DNA from: Carnobacterium inhibens subsp. inhibens DSM 13024
GTDB taxonomy: Bacteria; Bacillota; Bacilli; Lactobacillales; Carnobacteriaceae
DNA: 64,000 bases
Direction: 5' to 3'
Assembly (NCBI RefSeq): GCF_000746825.1
Contig: NZ_JQIV01000006.1
Coordinates: forward strand, 2,160,501 to 2,224,500
Part shown: positions 7,744-16,144 of the stretch, piece after piece
Position numbering within the stretch: the first letter of the stretch is position 1
Layout of the letters: every line of letters starts with the position of its first letter
Notes under the pieces: generated by a model
What the model was told of the DNA's origin: nothing
Databases searched by the model: none
The model's input: only the letters and a program-made list of their open reading frames with translations
Translations under genes and position numbers: made by a program

Positions 7744-9234
7744 TTAAACTTCTCCGACAAACATCCAAGTTTCACCGTTGTCTTTGGATTGATACAGACC
7801 TTTGCTACCGCCATTATAATCGCCGTCTTGTCCTTGATTTACTTGAATAAAAAGACTGTCGCTTTCTTTATAAGGCATTTCAGGAAAGTCAAAAGGAGCA
7901 TACTTCTCTGTATCGGTTAAAGGAACTTCAATCATTGGTAGTTCGACTTCTTCAAAAGTGGCACCACCATCTGTTGTTCGATAGAGATCTGCATAACTGC
8001 CTCCACTGTGGGACAATCCAATAAAACCAAGGTTCTCATCCATAAAAGTTATCCCAGATGAAACCCCAAGTTGTCCTACAAATGGATCAGAATTAATAAC
8101 GTCCCAAGTATTTCCACCATCTGTGGTTTTGTTCAAGGTATAGAAACGTGAGCCTAACGCAGCATCTACTACGAATAATTGATAACCAGTTTTTTCAGTC
8201 AAAAAGTACGTTTCATTGTCATTCATGTTTTGATCGGTTGGAACATCTCCAATTTGTGCAGGAGATACTGTTGGTGAATAGTCAACAAAACGTACCGGTG
8301 TAATCGTGTTGTTATTTGGGGTATAAACAGAAATCGTATAGCCAATAATTTCATTGAAGGCTGTTTCGATTGGAAAGGTATCTCCCTTTTCATCAAAATA
8401 AAGAATCCCTTCAGTATTGTATCCCCAACTGCGGGAACCAGCATAATAGATGCCAAGGGTTTCTTCATCCCAATATTTAACCGTTTCTTTTATTGGAAGA
8501 TTTTCCATTGCATCTAACAGCGGTTGAAGTCTCATCGTTTTCTCAAAGGTTGGATTGACGTTTCCATTCAAAGTCACACTGAGATCATCACTTTTTGAAC
8601 TGTCATAATCGATCAAAAAGCTTTCTGTCTCGCCATCATCGTTTAGGCCGTACAAAAAGCTATATAAAGTAGTAATGTCACCCTTTTTATTAAAGGTCAA
8701 TTCAACTTGATTACTGACATACAATTCTTCTGGCAAATCATACTTCGTTTCAAGATCTTCAAATAAGCCATTTAAACCATCTTTGTAGATATTATTGTGA
8801 ACAAATTGAACATCGCTAGATTTCAAATAGTCTTGGATCACAAATGCTAATCTTCCTTGGGAATTTGTGCCACTTTGATAAAGACTTATACCCGATGCAA
8901 GTGTGATCAAAAGGAATGAATTCACACTGAACAGAAAGAGGAATTTACTACGTCTTATAGAGCGGGGAGAAGTGGACTGATTTTTATTGGTTTTCCATAT
9001 GTACCAATAAAGACCCCAGCCAACCCAAATAAACAGACTAAGAAAAATGATTAGGATAATGGGAGCTTTCTGAGCAACTCCGCCGTATTGAGCAAGTGAA
9101 CATAAGTAATAACATCCTATAGCATAGATAGCTACGGTAATCGGATTAAAAATAAAAGCTCTCAATTTGTAATTTTTGTTCTTCAAGTAAATCTCATCCT
9201 CATTAGTATAAAATTTTCGGAAAGTTATAGGCAT
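7744..9234 (-). CDS. Membrane-anchored protein with C-terminal Asp-box (BNR) repeats
   Basis: A 496-aa protein. Three hydrophobic segments lie near the N-terminus (about residues 28-48, 57-75 and 93-115). A large extracellular part follows, and its last 150 residues carry Asp-box motifs of the S-x-D-x-G-x-x-W type: TTDGGNTWDV, TTDGGATFEE and SKDNGETWMF. Such repeats form blades of beta-propellers in sialidases and Ycf48-like proteins. No catalytic sialidase residues are recognised, so a binding or structural role at the cell surface is more likely. The ribosome binding site is weak. It is monocistronic. Confidence 0.7.
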   Translation of the reverse strand: MPITFRKFYTNEDEIYLKNKNYKLRAFIFNPITVAIYAIGCYYLCSLAQYGGVAQKAPIILIIFLSLFIWVGWGLYWYIWKTNKNQSTSPRSIRRSKFLFLFSVNSFLLITLASGISLYQSGTNSQGRLAFVIQDYLKSSDVQFVHNNIYKDGLNGLFEDLETKYDLPEELYVSNQVELTFNKKGDITTLYSFLYGLNDDGETESFLIDYDSSKSDDLSVTLNGNVNPTFEKTMRLQPLLDAMENLPIKETVKYWDEETLGIYYAGSRSWGYNTEGILYFDEKGDTFPIETAFNEIIGYTISVYTPNNNTITPVRFVDYSPTVSPAQIGDVPTDQNMNDNETYFLTEKTGYQLFVVDAALGSRFYTLNKTTDGGNTWDVINSDPFVGQLGVSSGITFMDENLGFIGLSHSGGSYADLYRTTDGGATFEEVELPMIEVPLTDTEKYAPFDFPEMPYKESDSLFIQVNQGQDGDYNGGSKGLYQSKDNGETWMFVGEV

Positions 9235-9314
9235 AGTTTAGCACTTTTTCAGGGTCTTATTCAATGAAGAATTGACTATAACTTTGGTATTATCAGCAAC
9301 ATTAATTTTCAATA

Positions 9315-10976
9315 TTATTTTGAAAATAGTTTTAACTTATTTTTTAATTTTTTTGCATTGAAGCCAAGAAGATTATCAGCCAAACCAGTTTTAAAAGATA
9401 AAAACATGTAAGTAATTATTCCGATAATGGCAGCAAAGGTGACGATAAGAAAACTATGCATTTTACGTTCAGGATCCAAAAATAGATAAAGAAAGTTTCT
9501 TACAAGCAATACAACAAGAAGCATTAGAATACATGAAAAAGAAATTAAAACAGTTCTTTTGAGCAGCAGCTTAATATCTGGATGAGTAATGTTGATTATT
9601 TTTTTTAGATTTAAGATGCAAATTATTCCGAATGAAATAGCAGTAGCTAGTAATGGACCATAAACTTCAAAAATTGAAATTAATGGGTATTGTAAAATCA
9701 GTTTTACTATAGCTCCTATAAGTAAGGTAAAGATGGCATATCTATTTTGATTAACACTTTGGAGAATACTTGAACTTAGCATATAAAAACCGAGGATAAA
9801 TCCAGTTAAACAAGCTTGTATAAGAACTTTTGTCCCTAAGTTGCTTGCTTCATAAAATAGCGTGTAAAGAGGTTTTGCTAATAAAATCATTCCTAATATA
9901 GATGGAAGGGTGATAAAAAGGAAAAGTTGAATATTGTTTGTCACCATCTTTGATAATGAAAGTTTGTCTTTTTTTGTGAAAAATTCTGTTAATAGAGGAA
10001 GACCAGCACTTGATAGCGATGTAGCTAAGGCAATTACAATCATCGTTAATTTATCAGGATTTGTACTGAAAATCGCAAATAATTCAGTTAAGCGCATATC
10101 AGAATAAGTAGAAATTTGATTCATGATTCTAGAAAATGTAAATTGATCAATTAATTTAAAAAGCGAAATACCTGAGGCCACAATGATAAAAGGAATCGAT
10201 ACTTGTAGCAGTTCTTTTAATAACCCTTTAGAGTTAATTTCCGACTTTTTATTTTGCAGAAATATGCCCTTAAGTGGTGCCTCTTTATGTAGTTTAAATA
10301 ATAAATAGACATAACTTACTATTAAACCAATAAAAGCTGCAAACGTTGAATGAACCACTGCTGTAACATAATTTCCGTTTAATACCTTCATAATAATAAA
10401 AGTTGAAAGCAGCATATAAATGACTCTTCCTATTTGTTCCAAAATTTGCGAAACAGCGTAAGGTTTCATTTGTTGGTTTCCTTGAAAATAACCTCTTATA
10501 ACACTCATACTAGGAAAAAAAATAACAATAATACTTAAGGATCTGATGACTGCTGTCAAATCTTGACCACCACCAGAACTTTTTGCAATTATCGGCGAAA
10601 AAAGATACATACCAAAACTAGCTATGACTCCAATAAAGGTGGCTATTTTAAGAGAACTATAAAAGAACTGATTGCTCATTTCGGAATCATCCAATGAATT
10701 GTAATAAGCAATTTGTTTTGTTACAGCAGAAGGAATTCCAGCCGTGGAGATTAATAAAAATATAGCATATATATTATAACCCATTCCATAAAGTCCATTA
10801 GATACTTTTGCATGTTCCCCCATCCAAGAATACCAAGGAATAATATAAATTAATCCAAGAAATCTAGAAAGAAAATTTCCGACAGTTAACCAAAAAGTCC
10901 CTTCAATCATCTTATTTGTTTTAGAACTTGTAGTTTCCTTGTTTAATTCATTAGATTCGTCCATAGTATCCTCCAA
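9315..10976 (-). CDS. MurJ/SpoVB-type polysaccharide or lipid II flippase (MATE-like fold)
   Basis: A 553-aa integral membrane protein with about 14 helices. It opens MIEGTFWLTVGNFLSRFLGLIYIIPWYSWMG, the hallmark start of the YtgP/SpoVB branch of the MOP flippase superfamily. Members move lipid-linked precursors, such as lipid II or polysaccharide units, across the membrane. The hydrophilic N-terminal 25 residues are extra but common in Firmicutes. AGGA lies before the ATG. It has no glycosyltransferase neighbours, which favours a cell-wall precursor role over a capsule-specific one. Whether it is the main MurJ or a paralogue cannot be decided here. Confidence 0.82.
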   Translation of the reverse strand: MEDTMDESNELNKETTSSKTNKMIEGTFWLTVGNFLSRFLGLIYIIPWYSWMGEHAKVSNGLYGMGYNIYAIFLLISTAGIPSAVTKQIAYYNSLDDSEMSNQFFYSSLKIATFIGVIASFGMYLFSPIIAKSSGGGQDLTAVIRSLSIIVIFFPSMSVIRGYFQGNQQMKPYAVSQILEQIGRVIYMLLSTFIIMKVLNGNYVTAVVHSTFAAFIGLIVSYVYLLFKLHKEAPLKGIFLQNKKSEINSKGLLKELLQVSIPFIIVASGISLFKLIDQFTFSRIMNQISTYSDMRLTELFAIFSTNPDKLTMIVIALATSLSSAGLPLLTEFFTKKDKLSLSKMVTNNIQLFLFITLPSILGMILLAKPLYTLFYEASNLGTKVLIQACLTGFILGFYMLSSSILQSVNQNRYAIFTLLIGAIVKLILQYPLISIFEVYGPLLATAISFGIICILNLKKIINITHPDIKLLLKRTVLISFSCILMLLVVLLVRNFLYLFLDPERKMHSFLIVTFAAIIGIITYMFLSFKTGLADNLLGFNAKKLKNKLKLFSK

Positions 10977-11226
10977 CTTTTATTAGGCCAAAACTAGCTG
11001 TTAATTATTCAATTCAATCTATTACTAAACATTCAGAAGTAAGGTAAATGAACATACCAATTTATTGTCCTGCTATAAATAGTATACAATAAAAGAAAAT
11101 AGAACTACGGCCAGTTGCTAAACGTAAGAAAAACTTTAAACACTATCTAAATTAGGTATACTTTAAGTACTTTTCTGAAAAAAATTTAAAATAGTCTATA
11201 CTAACAGATAAAGAGGAGGGAAAGTG

Positions 11227-11739
11227 TTGAGTTTTAAGTCGATAAATTTAATAAACAATATGCTTACTGGTCTAGGAAAACCTAATATTACAGCTCTATC
11301 TGAGGAGAATCATAACTATGAATATGAGGGCATTAGCTTTAGTATTGCAGACAATACCTATCGGAGTCGCTTAGCTAAATTGACTCCAAGTAAAAAAGGG
11401 TATTTTGTAGTTTTCTGGAAGAAAAATGATACTAATAAAAATCAAGCCTATTCTTACGATGAAAGCCCAGAAAAGATAATAATTTCGGTTATAGATAATG
11501 AATTACAAGGACAATTTATTTTCCCAAAATCTATATTACTTAAACAAGAAGTTTTGAGAACTGGAAATTCTAAAGGAAAAATGGCAATACGGGTTTACCC
11601 TTCTTGGGTGAATGAGCTAAATCAATCTGCAATAAAGACTCAAGAGTGGCAGAGAGAGTACTTTATTGATTTATCAAACGAAGTAGATAATAATAGGCTA
11701 ACAAAACTATATTTTTCTAAATTAATTAACTTAAAGTAA
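11227..11739 (+). CDS. mepB: MepB family protein
   Basis: About 170 residues matching the MepB family, named from the S. aureus mepRAB multidrug locus. Diagnostic stretches are YEGISFSIADNTYRSRLAKL, KKGYFVVFWKK, GQFIFPKSIL and GKMAIRVYPSW. The biochemical function of MepB is unknown. A TTG at 11227 is preferred because AGGAGG ends 7 nt upstream; the GTG at 11224 would be too close. No mepR or mepA is adjacent. It is followed after 13 bp by a nucleotidyltransferase gene, so the two are probably co-transcribed. Confidence 0.8.
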   Translation: MSFKSINLINNMLTGLGKPNITALSEENHNYEYEGISFSIADNTYRSRLAKLTPSKKGYFVVFWKKNDTNKNQAYSYDESPEKIIISVIDNELQGQFIFPKSILLKQEVLRTGNSKGKMAIRVYPSWVNELNQSAIKTQEWQREYFIDLSNEVDNNRLTKLYFSKLINLK

Positions 11740-11752
11740 AGGGGTGATCAAC

Positions 11753-12307
11753 GTGACTAATTACGAAAAACAATTGATAGAAATGATTAAACAGGACACT
11801 TACATAGTATCGATTTTAGAAACAGTTGAGAAATTAAAGGTAAATGATGCCTGGGTATGTGCGGGGCTTATTCGAAATAAAGTGTGGGATAGTTTGCATA
11901 ATACAATAACGTCTATAAATGATATTGATGTTATTTGTTTTGATACTGCAGATATTTCCTGGGAAATGGAAAAGCAGTTGGAAGCAGAGTTAAAAGCTTT
12001 GTTTCCAAATCAACCTTGGTCAGTAAAAAATCAAGCCCGTATGCATTTGAAAAGCGGCTTTGATTCTTTTACTTCAACGTATGATGGTGTTGCCCATTTT
12101 CCAGAAACTTCAACTGCAGTAGCTGTGAGGCTTTGCAATAATGATCTTGAAATTATGGCTCCCTATGGAATAAAGGATTTATTTGAAATGAAGGTGAAGC
12201 CTACACCCTTTTATCAAAATAATAGCGAATTTCATTCAATATATGTTGAACGCATTAAAGACAAAGAATGGGATAAAATATGGCGGAATTTATCTATAGA
12301 ATTTTAA
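11753..12307 (+). CDS. Nucleotidyltransferase-fold protein (NTP_transf_6/DUF925 type)
   Basis: About 185 residues. The core is VCAGLIRNKVWDSLH followed by INDIDVICFD, the acidic pair of a minimal nucleotidyltransferase domain. Later come SVKNQARMHL and FPETSTAVAVRL, which are typical of the NTP_transf_6 family of uncharacterised nucleotidyltransferases. GTG at 11753 is preferred, with AAAGGGG about 8 nt upstream; GTG at 11744 lies inside the ribosome binding site. The substrate is unknown. It follows mepB closely. Confidence 0.78.
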   Translation: MTNYEKQLIEMIKQDTYIVSILETVEKLKVNDAWVCAGLIRNKVWDSLHNTITSINDIDVICFDTADISWEMEKQLEAELKALFPNQPWSVKNQARMHLKSGFDSFTSTYDGVAHFPETSTAVAVRLCNNDLEIMAPYGIKDLFEMKVKPTPFYQNNSEFHSIYVERIKDKEWDKIWRNLSIEF

Positions 12308-12446
12308 AAATAAACTAATAGTTTCTGATTAAGTTGATATACATAAAGAAAAGAGTTTAAAAAACAAAAATAGCAATTAGTTTAACTAGTGAATAATTGT
12401 GTAATCGTGTGGGGAATTTATTAAGTCAAAAGAGAGTAGGATTTTT

Positions 12447-12983
12447 ATGGATAAAAGCCAAGTTATAATCATAAGCGGGGTAACAGCAAGCGGAAAAACT
12501 ACGTTAATAAATGAATTACATAAAGAAATTCCATTAAGCACTATTATTTCATTTGATGATTATAGTTTAGACAAGCTAGATACGACACCTCAACTAGGTG
12601 ATATCTTAGATAATCCTGAATTGTATGTGAATCAACATGACATCAGCCTACTGATGGCTGATTTTTTTGCTTCTTATAATAAAGTTCCAATCATCCTCAT
12701 TGACTTTCCTTATGGCTATCAACATGACATGCTTAGACCTTACATCAATAAAGTAGTCTACATTAAAACGCCTTTGGATATCACGTTTGCTAGACAGTTA
12801 GTAAGAGACTATCAAGAGAGAACATCTGAAGAAATTATCCAATGGTCTAAGGACTATTTAAACTTTGCCAGACCTATTTTTAAGGCTCATGAGCGATTTA
12901 TTTCTTCAACTGCAGATTTATTGCTTGATGGAGAACTGCCACTAGACCAACAAATTTTTAAAGTAAAGCAACTAATTTATTAG
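12447..12983 (+). CDS. P-loop nucleoside/uridine kinase-like protein
   Basis: A 178-aa protein with Walker A GVTASGKTT (residues 11-19), then ISFDDYSLDKLD, which matches the acceptor-binding Asp region of uridine-kinase-like proteins. A lid-like segment TFARQLVRDYQERTSEE follows. It probably phosphorylates a nucleoside, sugar or other small metabolite in the cytosol. The family holds many uncharacterised and aminoglycoside-kinase-neighbour proteins, so the substrate is open. AGGA precedes the ATG; the gene is separated by 140 bp from its neighbour. Confidence 0.72.
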   Translation: MDKSQVIIISGVTASGKTTLINELHKEIPLSTIISFDDYSLDKLDTTPQLGDILDNPELYVNQHDISLLMADFFASYNKVPIILIDFPYGYQHDMLRPYINKVVYIKTPLDITFARQLVRDYQERTSEEIIQWSKDYLNFARPIFKAHERFISSTADLLLDGELPLDQQIFKVKQLIY

Positions 12984-13123
12984 CTAATAAGCCTATCTGT
13001 TTGATGATGAAATAGGAAGTTGATAATGCAATTTATTTAATTTACAATTAGTAAGTAAATGAGGATTACTTAATAAGTCAAATTACTTTAAACCAATAAA
13101 AAATAACTATTAGGAGTGTTGAC

Positions 13124-13831
13124 ATGCAAGTAGAATTTTTCCATGATGTGATTTGCAGTTTTTGTTTTCCAATGTCTTATCGCATGAGGAAAGTGGCTGA
13201 AAAATATCCAAAACTAGAAATCATCCATCGTTCATTTGCTTTAGGCTGGGAGAAAGAACAGTTTATTCAGCAATTTGGTTCGCATGAAGCAGTAAAACCT
13301 GAAGTAATTCATCATTGGGAAAATGCCAATCAAAATGATGACGAACATCGTTTTAATATAGAAGGAATGAAAGAGCAGGATTTCTTATTTCCAACATCTA
13401 AAAATGGATTGAAAGCTGCAAAAGCTGCTGGAATGATTGCGGATCAAGACACGTATTGGGCTGTATTTGATGGCTTGCAACAGGCTTTGTTTGTAGGAAA
13501 TAGAGATATCTCAGATTTGACAGTGATTGAAGATGTAGTAAAGAAAACTTCAGTTGATTTTGATGATTGGAAAGTGCAATTCGAGAATCCAGAAACGGAA
13601 CAAGCAATTATGGAAGATTTACAAAAAGTAGAAGCTTATGGCATTCAAGGAGCACCTGCTATAGTGGTGAATCAAAAATATTTAATCAGCGGAGCACAAC
13701 CGCAAGAAGTGATTGAACAAACGATTGAACAAATTGCTGAAGAAGAAGGTTTCCAATTAAAAGGATTAACCATAATGGGAACAGATGCTGCTGCTTGTAA
13801 TATGATTGATGGCAAATGGGTTTGTGACTAA
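13124..13831 (+). CDS. DsbA-family (FrnE-like) thiol oxidoreductase
   Basis: A 235-aa cytosolic protein of the DsbA/2-hydroxychromene isomerase fold. The CxxC active site is C11-S-F-C14 near the N-terminus after a strand. The cis-Pro loop appears in YGIQGAPAIVVNQKYLISGAQP. FrnE-like proteins act as cytoplasmic disulfide isomerases linked to oxidative or thiol stress. No signal peptide is present. Two further Cys near the C-terminus (ACNMIDGKWVCD) form an extra CX9C pair. AGGAG precedes the ATG; a strong terminator follows. Confidence 0.88.
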   Translation: MQVEFFHDVICSFCFPMSYRMRKVAEKYPKLEIIHRSFALGWEKEQFIQQFGSHEAVKPEVIHHWENANQNDDEHRFNIEGMKEQDFLFPTSKNGLKAAKAAGMIADQDTYWAVFDGLQQALFVGNRDISDLTVIEDVVKKTSVDFDDWKVQFENPETEQAIMEDLQKVEAYGIQGAPAIVVNQKYLISGAQPQEVIEQTIEQIAEEEGFQLKGLTIMGTDAAACNMIDGKWVCD

Positions 13832-13865
13832 AGGTTAATGAAGATAGGTAAATAGTGAATATATG

Positions 13866-13940
13866 AAAGCTTAAGTTTTGTTCCATAGCTATTCGGACTA
13901 TACGAATGATTATGGAACTGACTAGAAGCTTTCTTTTTTT
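13866..13940 (+). terminator. Nested-stem terminator after the DsbA-like gene
   Basis: Nested inverted arms AAAGCTT/AAGCTTT (13866 and 13926), GTTCCATA/TATGGAAC (13880 and 13911) and ATTCG/CGAAT (13891 and 13903) form a long interrupted hairpin. A run of twelve T residues follows. Confidence 0.8.
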
Positions 13941-14098
13941 TTTGAAAGAAATACCTATTTGACAAACAAACTAGTTTTTACGAGTAACTTATTTAAAGGA
14001 GTTAAGGAAATCGTTTCCTAGAATGGAACGGTATTGGTATACTAAAATCAGATAATCAATAGTGAATGCATGAGGGTTCAACATTAGGGGGTATGGGG

Positions 14099-15877
14099 AT
14101 GAATAAAAGAATGAAAAAGGGATTAGGTATTGGAGGAGCTTTTTTAGGATGCTTCGCTTTTAGTGAAACAGTTTTTGCTGAAAATGAATTATCAGATATG
14201 AAGATTGAAATTGAACTGCAAGAAGACGGATCTGGAATCGTCACAGAGCATAGAGCGATGAATATGGATGATGGTACTGAGTTATATATCGTGTTGGATG
14301 ATCTGCAAGATTCTCAATTACTTGATTTTTCAGTAGCTGGTTATCAAGTGATGGAACCATGGAATCTAGATGCTTCATTGGAAGAAAAAGCTGGCCAATA
14401 CGGTACTGTAGTGACAGATGATGGATTAGAACTCATATGGGGTATTGGCGAATATGGAGAAAACAATTATGAAGTAACGTATACTTTATCAAATTTAGTT
14501 CGTGAATTGGAAGATGGACAAGGTTTGCTATGGAATTTTGATACGTTTTCTGACATACCAGCAGAAAATTTGACGGTTGAAATTACTGGATTTGAACCCT
14601 TTACCGATGAAAATGTCCGGTTCTGGGGATTTGGTTTTGAAGGGGATATACAATTAGAAGGAAACACGATTGTGTGGGAAGCAGAGGAAGAAGTTGACGA
14701 TAGTAAAGATGTAACGGCTTTGCTACAATTCCCGCAAGGTATGTTTACTACACAAGCCAGTGTAGGGATGACATCCGAAGAGCAACGTGAAATGGCTATG
14801 AATGGTTCAGCGTATAACGATGAAGCTACTTCTGCTACAGTTCCAATCATTATTGGTTCTCTAATAGCGATTGCTGGTGGAGGGATCACAGCTTTTATTA
14901 TCAAATATTCTAAAAAATTAAAAAAAGCGAGAGAAGAAGCGGGACAAATGCGTACTGGAAAAGAAAGAATCAAAGAAAATAGTGAGACTGTATTAGAAGA
15001 GATTCCTTACCATGGAGATGATTTTGCAGGTATCGCTTATTTATTGCAAGACATCGATAAAGGCTATTTTGAAGATTACTTCTCAGCCTATTTACTGAAA
15101 TGGTCTTCAGAAGAACGGATCCTAATTCATACAGCTGAAGATAAGTCGTTGTTTGGTGATGATTACGATACAGAAATAGAAATCATTCATTTTGTAGAAG
15201 AGCGTGTACGTTATCCACAATCATTCAAAGAATTTGTGGATAACATTGAAACAAATCCTGAAGCGAAGTATGAGACGGGATTATGGATCATGTTATTAGA
15301 TGCTTCAAATAGCAGTGGATTCATTGAAGATAATGACATGAAGAAATGGGCTAAAAAACATGCCAAAGAAGTCGGAACTTATGCCGATTATCTGATTGAT
15401 TACTCAAAAGAGTATCTAGAAAAAGAAGGCCTGATTTCATTTGGAAAAGTTGACGTTTGGGGTGCCAAACATGAGGTAGCTGTTGCCAGTCCTGAAGGCG
15501 ATGAATTATTTGACCGTCTAGTTCAGTTTGATAATTATTTAGAAGAAATCGATTTAGAAGGTTTTGCGGATAACACTAACCCATTCTCTTTTGAAGAATT
15601 TTTGTTCTGGAATACGTTGTACTATAGAAGCGAAGAAATAACAGAAGAGTTTAAGGAAATGATTCCGAATCCAGATAATATTTCTGGCGAAAATCAATTC
15701 ATCTATCATTACTGGTATTGGAATGGTGTAACAGGGTTTAGAAACAATTGGTCCAGTGGATTAGAGAGTGGCGGATTCCACTCAAGTTCTTCATCAGCAG
15801 TATCAGGTACTGGTGGCTCAACTTCCTTTGGTGGAGGTGGAGGTGCCGGTGGTGGAGGCGGTGGAGGGGCTCGATAG
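14099..15877 (+). CDS. DUF2207-family membrane protein with Gly-rich C-terminus
   Basis: About 592 residues with a signal peptide ending near TVFAEN, an extracellular beta-rich DUF2207 domain (about 25-240), and one membrane helix (ATVPIIIGSLIAIAGGGITAFII). A large acidic cytosolic region follows. The tail is almost pure glycine (GGGGGAGGGGGGGAR), a common ending of DUF2207 proteins. ATG at 14099 is chosen because AGGGGG ends 7 nt upstream; an in-frame ATG at 14066 has no ribosome binding site. Function of the family is unknown. The gene is monocistronic. Confidence 0.8.
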   Translation: MNKRMKKGLGIGGAFLGCFAFSETVFAENELSDMKIEIELQEDGSGIVTEHRAMNMDDGTELYIVLDDLQDSQLLDFSVAGYQVMEPWNLDASLEEKAGQYGTVVTDDGLELIWGIGEYGENNYEVTYTLSNLVRELEDGQGLLWNFDTFSDIPAENLTVEITGFEPFTDENVRFWGFGFEGDIQLEGNTIVWEAEEEVDDSKDVTALLQFPQGMFTTQASVGMTSEEQREMAMNGSAYNDEATSATVPIIIGSLIAIAGGGITAFIIKYSKKLKKAREEAGQMRTGKERIKENSETVLEEIPYHGDDFAGIAYLLQDIDKGYFEDYFSAYLLKWSSEERILIHTAEDKSLFGDDYDTEIEIIHFVEERVRYPQSFKEFVDNIETNPEAKYETGLWIMLLDASNSSGFIEDNDMKKWAKKHAKEVGTYADYLIDYSKEYLEKEGLISFGKVDVWGAKHEVAVASPEGDELFDRLVQFDNYLEEIDLEGFADNTNPFSFEEFLFWNTLYYRSEEITEEFKEMIPNPDNISGENQFIYHYWYWNGVTGFRNNWSSGLESGGFHSSSSSAVSGTGGSTSFGGGGGAGGGGGGGAR

Positions 15878-16144
15878 GAGAGTATCTAATGATATATTTA
15901 GTAGTATCCGGTTATAGATATTGTGTTATAGAATTCTACTAAATAATATTATTAGTCTTAAGAATATCATCTGTATATTAAAGCTGGACAACCTAAAGGA
16001 GGATCACTTTTTTAATGTAGATTAAGTTCGATGAAAAGTGAAAATTAAAATATATTATAGATACTATGAATTTATTTCAACATAGATAACACTGAAATAT
16101 TTGTTATTATTAAACTAAAAAGTTTTTTAACATGGAGGTTTATT

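Noticed and set aside
14467-14973. 168-aa reverse frame opposite the DUF2207 gene
   Set aside because: Antisense shadow with no ribosome binding site or recognisable domain; the forward gene has a signal peptide and family match.
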